Positions 7,901 to 18,134 are shown, numbered from the stretch's first letter. The stretch: DNA of 64,000 bases from Chitinophagaceae bacterium (GCA_947447265.1 CANFKC010000006.1:95403-159402); one strand, 5' to 3'. The notes: generated from the letters alone by a model not told the origin. Numbers and translations: made by a program.

Positions 7901-8653
7901 TTATTTCCCAATATGGCGGGTCACTATTTTTTTATTCACAACTTTATCAAGCAATAACTGGCGGAACGATGGGCTTAAGGGCAGGGTATGTTTATTGCCG
8001 ATTATTATTTCATCGTTGCTGATGGAGCTGATGTGGTCGTGATTGATTATGTATGATTTGTGCGTCCTGGTAAAGTATTCCGAAGGGAGCTGTGTGTCTA
8101 GATTCTTCAGGCTAACCAGGGTGATATGGCGCTTGTCGTTTAAGGTGAATATTTTTGAAAAGTCGCCCATGCTCTCAATATAGGCCACCTCCTCAAAATG
8201 TATTTTTACCAGGTCGTTTGATTCCCGGATGAAAAAATAATTCTCCTTCTCCAGGGTCATTGCCACGTGCCTTGTACTTGTTGATTGTTTTAGTTCAAGA
8301 TATTCAACTGCCTTGGTAACCGATTTAAGTAACCGTTCAAAAGTAGCCGGCTTCGCAACAAAGTCTATTACATCAAGGTTGTAGCTTTCTACCGCATATT
8401 CTGAATGGGCGGATATAAAAATGAAAACTGGTGTTTTCTTAATTGTTTTTATCAGGCTAAAGCCATCCAGCAGCGGCATATCTATGTCTGAAAATACGAT
8501 GTCGACATTGTTTTGGCTCAGGAATTGTTGCGCTTCGAAACCATCTGCGCAACTGGCAATAACATCGAGTTGTGGCATTTTGCCAAGGTGCATTTCCAGC
8601 AGGTCACGTTCCAGTAAGTTATCGCCGGCAATCAGGCATTTGTATCTGTGCAT
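7901..8653 (-). CDS. LytTR-family response regulator
   Basis: The 250-residue protein has an N-terminal receiver domain (1-120) and a C-terminal LytTR DNA-binding domain (about 140-245, with FFIRESNDLVKIHFEEVAYI and the FTRTHKSYIIN motif). The phospho-acceptor Asp is residue 56 (FSDIDMP), the switch Ser is 81 (FISAHSEYA) and the conserved Lys is 101 (FVAKP). The N-terminal acidic motif, usually DDE, reads GDN here (residues 10-12), so one Mg-binding acid and the following Glu are lost. LytTR proteins of Bacteroidota commonly pair with TPR-type kinases; the kinase gene ends three bases away in convergent orientation. Targets are unknown. The gene stands alone on its strand. Confidence 0.93.
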   Translation of the reverse strand: MHRYKCLIAGDNLLERDLLEMHLGKMPQLDVIASCADGFEAQQFLSQNNVDIVFSDIDMPLLDGFSLIKTIKKTPVFIFISAHSEYAVESYNLDVIDFVAKPATFERLLKSVTKAVEYLELKQSTSTRHVAMTLEKENYFFIRESNDLVKIHFEEVAYIESMGDFSKIFTLNDKRHITLVSLKNLDTQLPSEYFTRTHKSYIINHDHISSISNDEIIIGNKHTLPLSPSFRQLLLDKVVNKKIVTRHIGK

Positions 8654-8780
8654 GGCTTTATATTATCCGGTGAGTTGGAGCAAATTTAATGACTGCGAGG
8701 GTAAATAATAATAAATCTTATTTCGTCGACTATAATGGGGCTTTCGTCGACTTTCACTCGTTCCAGCTAATGTGGATATC

Positions 8781-8788
8781 TACTTTTG
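8781..8788 (+). promoter_or_regulatory. Candidate -7 box of the small membrane ORF
   Basis: TACTTTTG fits the TAnnTTTG consensus and precedes the ATG at 8804 by 15 bases; there is no good TTG at the -33 distance. Confidence 0.35.
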
Positions 8789-8803
8789 CCAAAATTTTGC
8801 CCT

Positions 8804-8968
8804 ATGCGGCGCAAAACCACATCCATGAAGTTTTATATCAGGTTGATATGGGCTGATCGCATTATTATTCTGCTGGTACTTATAGTGCTATCCGTGATAA
8901 TCGGACTATGGGTAAGGCAGTGCCTCTTGGTGAGTACTCTGGAAGAGCAATTGAATATCGTTTATTAA
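8804..8968 (+). CDS. Possible small membrane protein
   Basis: Starting at the ATG at 8804 the frame gives 54 residues; the ATG at 8825 would give 47 (MKFYIRLIWADRIIILLVLI and on). The middle is one hydrophobic helix flanked by charged residues. It ends LEEQLNIVY. A -7-like box lies just upstream, and the gene sits in the 550-base gap between the divergent response regulator and the giant YadA-like protein. No family is recognised and no ribosome-binding site stands out, so it may not be translated. The helix is better formed than in most random frames of this window. Confidence 0.4.
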   Translation: MRRKTTSMKFYIRLIWADRIIILLVLIVLSVIIGLWVRQCLLVSTLEEQLNIVY

Positions 8969-9155
8969 TACCGGCAGCCGCTTATGGAAATCTAGCTATT
9001 ACACATTGGTGTAGGGCATTATGTTTTGTTGGTTGGACAATCCCGGCCTGATTGCTTATCGCACTAAAATGTCGTTATAAATCTACTCAATGGTTGGTTG
9101 GTCTACTATTTCCATCTTTTCGTCGACTTGCAAAAACGTGGGTTTATCGGGCGGG

Positions 9156-9163
9156 TAACTTTG
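9156..9163 (+). promoter_or_regulatory. Candidate -7 box of the YadA-head-like protein
   Basis: TAACTTTG fits the Bacteroidota -7 consensus. A start site about 7 bases further lies inside the longer open frame beginning at 9098 and supports the ATG at 9203 as start. Confidence 0.4.
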
Positions 9164-9202
9164 AAAAGTAATCGCAATTCTGAAGATTTAAATAGACCGT
9201 TT

Positions 9203-12200
9203 ATGAAGCATTTGATCGGAGCAGGTATCGTAATTTGTTTATTAACTTTTACCCGCATAGTTCATGCGCAGGTGGGTGTAGGCATTACTACGCCTGACGC
9301 AAGTTCGCAGCTGGATATTACTGCAACAGGTAAGGGGTTGCTCATCCCCCGCATGACCCTGGCCAACCGGCCATCCAGCCCGGCTACCGGCCTTCTTATT
9401 TACCAGACTGATAGCACTGCCGGGTTTTATTATTACGACGGCACAGCATGGAAAATGATAAGCACCACAACAAGTGCATCATCTGCATTTAACGACACAT
9501 TACTTAGCAACCTGTACACCAACGGCTACCTGCTAACTGCAGACGGCAGTACTGGCATAAAGATATATGATAATGGCCAACAGGTAACTACAGGTGTGCT
9601 GGGCGGTGGCGCTTCATTGGGCGCTTCAGGTGCAGGCGTACGTATGTTCTGGTATCCCAAAAACGCAGCTTTCAGGGCCGGCGGAGTATCAGGCTCCAAC
9701 TGGGATGATGGCAATAATGGTAATTATTCAGCAGCCTTTGGGTATAACAATATGGCATCAGGCAATTACTCCTTTGCTGCCGGGGAGGCTTGTACTGCAA
9801 CCGCTGCGCATACAGTAGTATCGGGGTACAACTCAACTGCCACTCAGGACGGAGCTGTTGCACTCGGGAACAACAACAACGCTACAGGCGCAAGTGGTAC
9901 TGCGGCAGGTAGGTATAACACCGCTTCGGGCTATGGGTCTGTAGCCATGGGTTACGATAATACGGCTAGTGGAACCGTTTCTGTAGCTATGGGTGGTACC
10001 GCCACCGCCAGTGGAAGTTTTGCTACGGCTTTGGGAAATAATGCAGTAGCAAGCGGCAATCATTCCGTAGCTATGGGAAGTAACACATCAACAAGTAATA
10101 AAGCTGGATCATTTATGCTGGGCGACAGTACATCAGGCTCGGCAAGTAACGATGTCGTAAACCAAATGATGATGCGCTTTAATGGTGGCTATAAACTATT
10201 TACAAACTCAGGCGGCACAGAGGGCGCGGAATTGACAAACGGCGGTGTGCTTAAATATATGAATAATATAAGCGGTAGCTATGACGCACGCTCACTTACT
10301 GACAAAGGTTATGTAGATAGCGTTATATCCTTAGCGAGTGCAACCGCTACCTTTAATGATACATTGACGCGCGATTTATACACGAGCGGCTACCTGGTAA
10401 CCGCCGATGGAGCCACCGGGCTTTCTATGGGTAGTAATGGATTACTGATGGATACGGGAACATTGGGTACAGGCTCCAGCCTTGCAATTTCCGGTGCAGG
10501 AACCAGGATGTTCTGGTACCCTAAAAAGGCGGCATTCAGGGCAGGGGCATTGAGTGGCTCGCAATGGGATGATGCCAACATCGGTAGTAATTCAGTAGCG
10601 TTTGGCTGGAATAATACAGCCAGCGGTTCGCAGTCGTCAGCATTTGGACAGTGGAACACAGTGAGTGGTAACCAGTGTTTTGGGGCAGGTTATCAGAACA
10701 CAGTGAGTAATTTCACTGCAGCCGGTTTCGGATTTTCGAACAATTCTACCGGTTCCGGATCCATGGCTTTGGGCCAGTATAATACAGCTTCCAGTACAGG
10801 TAGTTTTGCTTCCGGATTTAACAATACATCTTCAGGTTACGGATCAGTGGCTCAGGGGTATAATAACACAGCCTCAAATATGGGCGCAGTAGCTCAGGGA
10901 CTCTATAATACAGCTTCAAATATGGGGTCAGTGGCTATGGGCAGCAGCAATACGGCGAGCGGGTTATACGGTTTTGCTATGGGGCGCCAGGCAATGGCAA
11001 CGGGCGACAATTCTGTTGCCATGGGATACAATGTTTCTACCAACGGCAAGCAGGGCTCATTCATTTTTGGCGATACTACGGCCGCAACATTAACACCTAA
11101 CGATGCCGTAAACCAGATGATGATGCGCTTTAGCGGGGGATATAAGCTATATACCAATTCAACAGCTACCCAGGGTGCTCAGCTAACCAATGGCGGAGTT
11201 TTAAAGTACATGAACAATGTCAGTGGAAGCTATGATACGCGTTCGCTTACTGATAAAGGCTATGTGGATAGTGTTGTTGCGGCTTCTGCAACAGCATCGG
11301 TATTTGATGATACTTTGTTGAGCAATTTGTATACCAGTGGCTACATGGTCACAGCTGATGGCTCAACCGGAATAAAGATGTATGCCAACGGCATACTTGT
11401 AGACACTGGTGTTTTAGCTGGCGGCAGTGCATTAGCACCGGCGGGTGCTGGAACAAGGATGATGTGGTATCCTAAAAAAGCTGCATTTCGTGCCGGTGGA
11501 GTTTCTGGTGTAAACTGGAATGACGCCAACATAGGAAATTATTCTGCGGCATTTGGTTATGATACTAAGGCCAGCGGAGCATATAGTTTTACAGCCGGGG
11601 AAGGTTGTTCCAATGTAGCTTCACATAGTCTAGTAGCGGGTTATTTTTCATCGGCAACCCAGTCCGGCGCAGTAGCATTAGGTATACAGAATACATCAAG
11701 TGGCGCAAGCGCTACGGCTATTGGTAGGAATAATACGGCATCAGCCTTCGGAGCAACCGCGCTCGGCAACGGTAACACTGCAAGTGGCAATTCCGCCTTA
11801 GCAGCAGGTAACGCAGTTACATCAAGCGGCAATTATTCATTTGCTTTAGGTAGCAATGTTTCCACTAATGGTAAGGCTGGTTCCTTCATTTTAGGCGATA
11901 GCACTGCAGCCACAACCAGCAGCGACACCACAAACCAGATGATGATGCGCTTTGCCGGCGGATACAAATTGTATAGTAATACCTCATTAACGCAAGGGTT
12001 TGAACTCTCGGCTTCAGGTAGCACAAAAGTAGGGCTATCAAATGCATCTACAGGCAACCAAAGTTTTGCAGCGGGAGCACTTGACACAGCAACAGGTAAC
12101 CAGTCAGTAGCGCTGGGCTATGACAACAATGCAACTGGTGCTCAAGCCACGGCTATAGGCTATCAATGCGCGGCAACCGGTGCTCAGAGTACTACAGCCG

Positions 12201-15200
12201 GCTATCAAAACACTGCCAGTGGCGGGGCTTCAACAGCTATAGGATTATTCAACGTTGCCAGCGGGCTTGGCAGCGCAGCAGTAGGGTACCAAAATACTGC
12301 CAGCGGGCTTGCTTCATCCGCATTATGTGGATTTACTTTTGCAACCGGGCGAAATTCTCTGTCCGCGGTGCAGAATGCGACTTCCAGTGGCAACTATTCT
12401 GTAGCAATGGGACGCAACGTTTCCACTAATGGTAAGCATGGCTCTTTCATTTTCGGTGATACAACCAGTGCAACAACCAATAACGATGACTACAACCAAA
12501 TGATGATGCGTTTCAGCGGTGGATATAAATTGTATACCAACGCTACAGGTACGCAAGGCGCACAACTAACAAATGCTGGCCTGCTGAAATACATGAATAA
12601 TGTAAGTGGCAGCTACGATTCGCGCTCATTAACAGATAAAGGTTATGTTGATAGCGTTATAAGCGCTTCTGCTACATCTTCTATTTTTGACGATACGCTG
12701 CTTAGTAATTTGTACACTAACGGATACCTGATAACTGCAGATGGTTCTACCGGCATCAAAATGTTTGGCAACGGCATTATTACTGATACAGGCACTTATG
12801 GAAGTGGCTCAGATTTATCCCTCGCTGGGGCAGGTACCCGTATGTTATGGTATCCTAAAAGCGCAGCCTTCCGTGCCGGAGGCGTTACGGGTACACAATG
12901 GGACAATGCTAACATAGGGCTTTACTCCACAGCTTTTGGCTACGATACTAAAGCCAGTGGAATTGGCGCTACTGTAGTAGGTGAAAGCTGCACGGCAACA
13001 GGATCTCATACACTTGTATCTGGTTATCTTTCTTCTGCTTCCCAGGATGGCGGTGTTGCTCTCGGAATGCAGAATACCTCTACTGGAGCAAGTGCTACCG
13101 CAATTGGAAGGGTAAGCAGAGCTTACGGATATGTAGCTACGTCGGTCGGATATGATGCAGATGCCAGTGGCAACTACTCTGTAGCCCTGGGTAGTCATGT
13201 TTCTACAAACGGAAAATCTGGCTCATTCGCACTCGGCGATAGTACTTCAAGCACAACTTCTAACGATGTCGTTAATCAGATGATGATGCGATTTAGCGGT
13301 GGGTATAAATTGTATACAGACGCGGCGGCAACGCAGGGTGCTCAGCTAACTAATTCCGGCGTTATGAAATACATGAATAACGTTAGCGGCAGCTATGATA
13401 CCCGTTCGCTTACGGATAAAGGCTATGTGGACAGCGTTGTTGCTCTGGCGCAGGCTGCTGCAACCTTTGACGATACACTCACTGGTAATCTTTATACTAA
13501 TGGTTACTTACTTACGGCTGATGGTACTACGGGAGCGCTGATCAGTTCCAACGGACGTTTTGCACTCGGAAGTTCATCGTCTGTTTCCGGCAGCAATTCA
13601 ATGGCTATGGGCTCACAGGATACAGTAACTGGTGTTAGTGCTGCTGCTTTTGGGTTACTTAACAGGAGTTCGGGGAATGAGAGTTTTACCATTGGCCAAC
13701 AAAATACTGCGAGTGGCCAATGGAGCTTTGCGGGTGGCGCAATTACCACGGCAACCGGAGCGGCTGCAATGGCATTTGGCTATAACACAAATGCGTCAGG
13801 TAATAATTCTGTTGCTATAGGTTCAGCTGTGTCTACTAACAGCAAACACGGTTCTTTTATTTTCGGCGATACCACCAGTGCCGCAACTAGCAATGATGCT
13901 TATAACCAAATGATGATGCGCTTCACAGGAGGTTATAAATTATTCAGTAATAGCGGACTTACTTCAGGGTTACAATTAACAACAACAGGTGGTTCAAACC
14001 TGGGTACTTCTAATACTGTTTCGGGTACAAACGCCGCTGGTATCGGTGCATCAAATACTGTATCTAACACCGCAGCAATGGCAATAGGTAGTACCAATAC
14101 GGCATCGGCAACCAATGCAGTTGCATTAGGTAATAACCTTACTGCTAGTGGTGCGTCAAGTGTTGCTATCGGTAGTTACGTTTCGACAAATGCATTGGGT
14201 GGCGCTCTAATTATGGGTGACAACAGTACCACAACCGCTACTTCTATTGATGCAGCAAACCAAATGAAAGCACGCTTTACAGGCGGCTACAAATTGTTCA
14301 GTAATAGCGCACTTACATCTGGGTTACAATTAACAACAACAGGTGGTTCAAACCTGGGTACTTCCAATACCGTGACGGGTACAAATGCAGCCGGTATCGG
14401 TACGTCAAATACCGCATCTAACACCGCAGCAATGGCAATAGGTAGCACCAATACGGCGTCGGCAACCAATGCAGTCGCATTAGGTAATAACCTTACTGCA
14501 AGTGGCACTTCAAGTGTTGCCATAGGTAGTTATGTATCGACTAACGCACTTAGTGGGTCATTAATATTGGGCGACAATAGCACTACAACTGCAACGACTA
14601 TCGATGCGGCTAACCAAATGAAAGCCCGCTTTACAGGTGGTTATAAACTCTTCAGCAACAGCGCACTTACTGCGGGTTTGCAATTAACTGCAAGTGGAGG
14701 TTCAAACCTAGGTATTTCTAATACAGTTTCAGGTACCAATGCCACAGGTATAGGCAATACCAATACAGCATCTGCAACCAATGCGGTAGCTGTAGGTAAT
14801 AATGTTACGGCAAGTGGTGCAAATAGTGTTGCGCTAGGCAGCTACGTATCTACGAACGCAAAATCTGGTTCTGTGATCATAGGAGACAGCAGTACCACAA
14901 CCGCTACAACCAGCAGTGCTACTAACCAGATGACCATGCGCTTTGCAAACGGGTATAAATTATACACTAATTCTGCTGCTTCAGTAGGCACGCAACTTGC
15001 TGCTGGCGGCAATAGCTGGAGCACTATTTCAGACCGTAACAAGAAGGAGAATTTTGCCAAAGTTAATGGTGAAGATTTCCTCACTAGCATCTCAAAGATG
15101 CCGTTAAGCAGCTGGAACTATAAAGGACAAGATGCAAAATTATTCCGCCATTACGGACCAATGGCACAAGACTTTTTTGCCTCTTTCGGTAAGGATAGTT

Positions 15201-15427
15201 TCGGTACTTCAGGCAATGATACCACAATCAACCAGGCCGATATGGAGGGTGTAACCTTTATTGCTGTGCAGGCGCTTGAAAAAAGGACCCGGGAACTGCA
15301 AAAGGAAAATGCTGATTTGAAAAAGGAGCTGGAAAGTGCCAGAGCGGATTATGCTGCGCGCCTGGAACGCATTGAAGCCATCTTGCTGAAACAGGAAACA
15401 AGAACGACAGTTATGCCAGTGAAATAG
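9203..15427 (+). CDS. Giant YadA-head-like repeat protein with C-terminal S74 chaperone domain
   Basis: The 2074-residue exported protein starts MKHLIGAGIVICLLTFTRIV, a signal peptide ending HAQ, followed by the VGVGITTPDASSQLDI element common in Bacteroidota surface proteins. Most of the protein is built of short YadA-head-type steps (S-x-A-x-G-x-x-N-x-A-S-G), known to form trimeric left-handed beta rolls. Five large units, starting near DNA 9487, 10350, 11303, 12687 and 13466, begin with TLLSNLYTNGYLLTADG and end with NQMMMRFSGGYKLYTN and YDTRSLTDKGYVDSV. Three shorter units follow. The C-terminus has the endosialidase-type intramolecular chaperone (peptidase S74, from about residue 1943, SDRNKKENF, where self-cleavage precedes Ser) and a coiled coil (about 2024-2062). 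There is no T9SS or YadA anchor, so attachment is unknown. The next gene begins 51 bases downstream. Confidence 0.92.
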   Translation: MKHLIGAGIVICLLTFTRIVHAQVGVGITTPDASSQLDITATGKGLLIPRMTLANRPSSPATGLLIYQTDSTAGFYYYDGTAWKMISTTTSASSAFNDTLLSNLYTNGYLLTADGSTGIKIYDNGQQVTTGVLGGGASLGASGAGVRMFWYPKNAAFRAGGVSGSNWDDGNNGNYSAAFGYNNMASGNYSFAAGEACTATAAHTVVSGYNSTATQDGAVALGNNNNATGASGTAAGRYNTASGYGSVAMGYDNTASGTVSVAMGGTATASGSFATALGNNAVASGNHSVAMGSNTSTSNKAGSFMLGDSTSGSASNDVVNQMMMRFNGGYKLFTNSGGTEGAELTNGGVLKYMNNISGSYDARSLTDKGYVDSVISLASATATFNDTLTRDLYTSGYLVTADGATGLSMGSNGLLMDTGTLGTGSSLAISGAGTRMFWYPKKAAFRAGALSGSQWDDANIGSNSVAFGWNNTASGSQSSAFGQWNTVSGNQCFGAGYQNTVSNFTAAGFGFSNNSTGSGSMALGQYNTASSTGSFASGFNNTSSGYGSVAQGYNNTASNMGAVAQGLYNTASNMGSVAMGSSNTASGLYGFAMGRQAMATGDNSVAMGYNVSTNGKQGSFIFGDTTAATLTPNDAVNQMMMRFSGGYKLYTNSTATQGAQLTNGGVLKYMNNVSGSYDTRSLTDKGYVDSVVAASATASVFDDTLLSNLYTSGYMVTADGSTGIKMYANGILVDTGVLAGGSALAPAGAGTRMMWYPKKAAFRAGGVSGVNWNDANIGNYSAAFGYDTKASGAYSFTAGEGCSNVASHSLVAGYFSSATQSGAVALGIQNTSSGASATAIGRNNTASAFGATALGNGNTASGNSALAAGNAVTSSGNYSFALGSNVSTNGKAGSFILGDSTAATTSSDTTNQMMMRFAGGYKLYSNTSLTQGFELSASGSTKVGLSNASTGNQSFAAGALDTATGNQSVALGYDNNATGAQATAIGYQCAATGAQSTTAGYQNTASGGASTAIGLFNVASGLGSAAVGYQNTASGLASSALCGFTFATGRNSLSAVQNATSSGNYSVAMGRNVSTNGKHGSFIFGDTTSATTNNDDYNQMMMRFSGGYKLYTNATGTQGAQLTNAGLLKYMNNVSGSYDSRSLTDKGYVDSVISASATSSIFDDTLLSNLYTNGYLITADGSTGIKMFGNGIITDTGTYGSGSDLSLAGAGTRMLWYPKSAAFRAGGVTGTQWDNANIGLYSTAFGYDTKASGIGATVVGESCTATGSHTLVSGYLSSASQDGGVALGMQNTSTGASATAIGRVSRAYGYVATSVGYDADASGNYSVALGSHVSTNGKSGSFALGDSTSSTTSNDVVNQMMMRFSGGYKLYTDAAATQGAQLTNSGVMKYMNNVSGSYDTRSLTDKGYVDSVVALAQAAATFDDTLTGNLYTNGYLLTADGTTGALISSNGRFALGSSSSVSGSNSMAMGSQDTVTGVSAAAFGLLNRSSGNESFTIGQQNTASGQWSFAGGAITTATGAAAMAFGYNTNASGNNSVAIGSAVSTNSKHGSFIFGDTTSAATSNDAYNQMMMRFTGGYKLFSNSGLTSGLQLTTTGGSNLGTSNTVSGTNAAGIGASNTVSNTAAMAIGSTNTASATNAVALGNNLTASGASSVAIGSYVSTNALGGALIMGDNSTTTATSIDAANQMKARFTGGYKLFSNSALTSGLQLTTTGGSNLGTSNTVTGTNAAGIGTSNTASNTAAMAIGSTNTASATNAVALGNNLTASGTSSVAIGSYVSTNALSGSLILGDNSTTTATTIDAANQMKARFTGGYKLFSNSALTAGLQLTASGGSNLGISNTVSGTNATGIGNTNTASATNAVAVGNNVTASGANSVALGSYVSTNAKSGSVIIGDSSTTTATTSSATNQMTMRFANGYKLYTNSAASVGTQLAAGGNSWSTISDRNKKENFAKVNGEDFLTSISKMPLSSWNYKGQDAKLFRHYGPMAQDFFASFGKDSFGTSGNDTTINQADMEGVTFIAVQALEKRTRELQKENADLKKELESARADYAARLERIEAILLKQETRTTVMPVK
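13936..14950 (+). repeat. Near-identical tandem units inside the YadA-like gene
   Basis: Units that start with a YKLFSNSxLTSGLQL-coding segment begin near 13936, 14287 and 14641, about 352 bases (117 codons) apart. The first two are almost identical in DNA; the third is shortened before the frame reaches the S74 domain. Recent duplication is likely. Confidence 0.75.
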
Positions 15428-15478
15428 TGTACAGAAGAATGAAGTGGATTTTAATTGTCAATCTTAATCGTCATACTT

Positions 15479-18073
15479 ATGCGACTTAAAATATTTATTG
15501 CAGGATGCTTAGTGAACCTGTTTTCTTGCGGCGGCGCACTTAGTCAGACTTTTACATCCGGGGCTTCCGGCATGAGCATACTTGCTGGCACACCTATGTT
15601 TATTGATAGCCTTGTATTGACACCATCGGCCGACGTGACCTTTACTTCCAATTCACTTACCCGCAGTACGACTGCAGTTAGTGTGAACGGTGTGAGCGGT
15701 ATTTTAAACCAATTTACCTTTGCATCTCCTATAACCTTTGGTGGTACCGCAACGCTTGGCTATACCCCGTCTCAGCTCAATGGTAATTCCGCGTCAGAAT
15801 TAGTTGTAGCATACAATTCCGCTTCTGCAGGTTCTTATACACTCAATTGCACCAGCACAACTGATACGATCAACGGAAATGTCACCAGTTCTGCTCTTAG
15901 TGGTGTTAATTTGTATAATATTTCAGCTGTTAAATCCACAGTAAGTGTTGCGGCTATTGCCGGTGCCAGTAGCCTGAATGTCGGTACAACTATTTTGCTT
16001 GCTGATACTACTTCTGGTGGCACCTGGAGTAGCTATAATACAGCGGTGGCGACTGTAAATACGGCAGGGTTGGTGAGTGGTATTTCTGGTGGTGTTGATA
16101 CTATCGCTTATACCGTTTCTAATACCTGTAATTCTGCATCTGCAATTAAAGTACTAAACGTAAACGCCAGAAGCTCGTGGATAGGTGTCACAAGTATAGA
16201 TTGGAGTGATAATTCCAACTGGTCCACGGGTGTCGTACCTACATCAATGGTATCAGCATCCATTCCTGCTGGTACTCCGTACAGTCCTACGGTAATTTCA
16301 GGTAGTTATGATACCAAAGATATTGATCTTGCTTCCGGTACGGTCGTTACACTGAATGCGGCTACGGGCCTGCATGTGAAGGGCAATATTACAAACAACG
16401 GTAGTTTAGCCGGACCCGGAACATTGAGTCTTGACACCAGTGTTTTGCAGACGGTTTCAGGTATTGGCAATGTTCGTAACCTGTTGCTGAATAATGCTGC
16501 CGGGGCATCGATCGCATCCGGTGCGAGAATGATGATTGATAGCCTTGTAACAATTACCTCAGGCGCGCTTACTACGGGTGATAGTTTGGTGCTCAATTCC
16601 GATGCGTTGGTTACAGCGCGCGTTGCAGCGCTTCCTGCATCTGGTGCTGCTATCAGTGGAAATGTGAAGGTGTTGCAATATGTTCCGGGTGGGTATCGCC
16701 GATATCGTTTCTGGGCTCATCCGTTCACGGGTTATATTCCACTGAGCCAGATAGAGAATTACATTGACGTTACCGGTACAGGTGGTGCGACCAATGGTTT
16801 CACAACGACAGGCACCAATGCGCCATCTGCGTTCCGCTACAATCCCGCGGTTGGTAATTCATCACTTATATCCGATCCGGGCTGGAGGCCGTTCACGTCG
16901 GCTTATGCGGCAGGCGATACTAATAGGTTGAACCAATACCAGGGTATCCGCTTGTTCATCAGGGGGGCTAAAAATGAAGGATTGGGCTATGGCACTTACA
17001 CACCTTCGCCTGTAACAGTTGGCATGTGGGGCGCAGTAAACCAGGGTAACCAAACCGTCTATTTGTCAAAAGGCAGTAGTGCTAACCAGGATTACAACAT
17101 GGTGGGTAATCCTTATCCTTCTCCGGTAGATATTGGTACTGTAGTTTACAATGCTAAGGTTTCCGGTAATGTGGTAGGTAGCGCATTCTACGTTTGGAAT
17201 CCTAGTTTGGGTGCAGGGGGACAGTTTCAGGCAATTTTTATTGGTACGGCATCGGCCTCGCCATATTATTTGCAGTCCTATTGTGCTTTCCAGGTGAGGG
17301 CAGCACACAATGGCGATTCACTTAATTTTACCGAGAGCAATAAAAATGCATCGTCAACAACATCACTTTTCAGGGCTCAGCCGGGATGCGTATCACTTGC
17401 AGTATACGATGCGAATTACCATCCATGGGATATGCTGCATATCAGCTTTAATGGTGAAGCCAGCAATGATGAAGATAGAATGTTCGATGCCACCAAACCG
17501 TCGGGTGCCTATTTTAATTTCTATAGCTTATCTGGCGACAATCAAAAGTTGGCTATCGATGCGCGTCCTTACGTTGCCAATTCATCAATTCCGTTGGGTA
17601 TAAGCAGCGGCTATGCGCAGGACTTTATTTTCAAGGCTGAAAATCTATCAGTTCCTGATAATGGCAAAGTATATCTGCATGACAAATTGTTGAAACAATA
17701 TGTGCTGTTGAACCAGGGCACAGAGTATAAATTCACCATTAATGAAACTGCTTCAACACAGGGTAATGACAGGTTTGAGCTGAGCATGAATCCGTCGGAA
17801 GTTTCAACAGTGCAAAATGCAAAGGGAATGAGTTTTTCCATGTATCCTAATCCAGCAGCAGAAGACTTCACAATCAATTTCGAGGCATCACGCAAGGCCA
17901 ACGCTTCTTTACGCATAACTGATGTTTCGGGTGTTACTGTTTATAGTCAGGAACTAGGTGCGGTGCAATCTGGCAGTCGGAAAATACAACTTCAGCACTT
18001 TGCGTCAGGTATTTATATGGTGGAATTGACGTCAGGCAGCGAGAAGTTTATACAGCGTTTGGTTAAAGAATAG
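15479..18073 (+). CDS. T9SS type A cargo protein with beta-strand and Ig-like regions
   Basis: The 864-residue protein starts MRLKIFIAGCLVNLFSCGGA, a signal peptide ending in SQ. The frame is open from 15455 (TTG), but the ATG at 15479 fits the leader better. A bacterial Ig-like (BIG2) unit lies at about residues 165-240 (TTSGGTWSSYNTAVATVN, ending SNTCNSASA). It is followed by a beta-rich stretch of WSDNSNWSTGVVP type common in T9SS cargo, a VLQYVPGGYRRYRFWAHPF region, and a C-terminal sorting domain (about residues 788-864, MYPNPAAEDFTIN to MVELTSGSEKFIQRLVKE). Type A sorting domains direct export across the outer membrane and, in many cases, lipid anchoring. It follows the YadA-like gene by 51 bases and may be co-transcribed. 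The target or substrate is unknown. Confidence 0.88.
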   Translation: MRLKIFIAGCLVNLFSCGGALSQTFTSGASGMSILAGTPMFIDSLVLTPSADVTFTSNSLTRSTTAVSVNGVSGILNQFTFASPITFGGTATLGYTPSQLNGNSASELVVAYNSASAGSYTLNCTSTTDTINGNVTSSALSGVNLYNISAVKSTVSVAAIAGASSLNVGTTILLADTTSGGTWSSYNTAVATVNTAGLVSGISGGVDTIAYTVSNTCNSASAIKVLNVNARSSWIGVTSIDWSDNSNWSTGVVPTSMVSASIPAGTPYSPTVISGSYDTKDIDLASGTVVTLNAATGLHVKGNITNNGSLAGPGTLSLDTSVLQTVSGIGNVRNLLLNNAAGASIASGARMMIDSLVTITSGALTTGDSLVLNSDALVTARVAALPASGAAISGNVKVLQYVPGGYRRYRFWAHPFTGYIPLSQIENYIDVTGTGGATNGFTTTGTNAPSAFRYNPAVGNSSLISDPGWRPFTSAYAAGDTNRLNQYQGIRLFIRGAKNEGLGYGTYTPSPVTVGMWGAVNQGNQTVYLSKGSSANQDYNMVGNPYPSPVDIGTVVYNAKVSGNVVGSAFYVWNPSLGAGGQFQAIFIGTASASPYYLQSYCAFQVRAAHNGDSLNFTESNKNASSTTSLFRAQPGCVSLAVYDANYHPWDMLHISFNGEASNDEDRMFDATKPSGAYFNFYSLSGDNQKLAIDARPYVANSSIPLGISSGYAQDFIFKAENLSVPDNGKVYLHDKLLKQYVLLNQGTEYKFTINETASTQGNDRFELSMNPSEVSTVQNAKGMSFSMYPNPAAEDFTINFEASRKANASLRITDVSGVTVYSQELGAVQSGSRKIQLQHFASGIYMVELTSGSEKFIQRLVKE

Positions 18074-18104
18074 AAAACAGGTCTTCATGGTCGGTTCGCT
18101 TAAT

Positions 18105-18134
18105 ATTGGGTGCACAGTGTTACCCAATTTCCTT
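18105..18134 (+). terminator. Weak candidate terminator
   Basis: ATTGGGT (18105-18111) pairs with ACCCAAT (18122-18128), followed by TTTCCTTTT. The stem is short, so confidence is low. Confidence 0.35.

Noticed and set aside
9203..15427. Prophage tail fibre
   Set aside because: The S74 domain suggests one, but no other phage gene is near and the leader peptide plus YadA-like steps fit a cellular surface protein.
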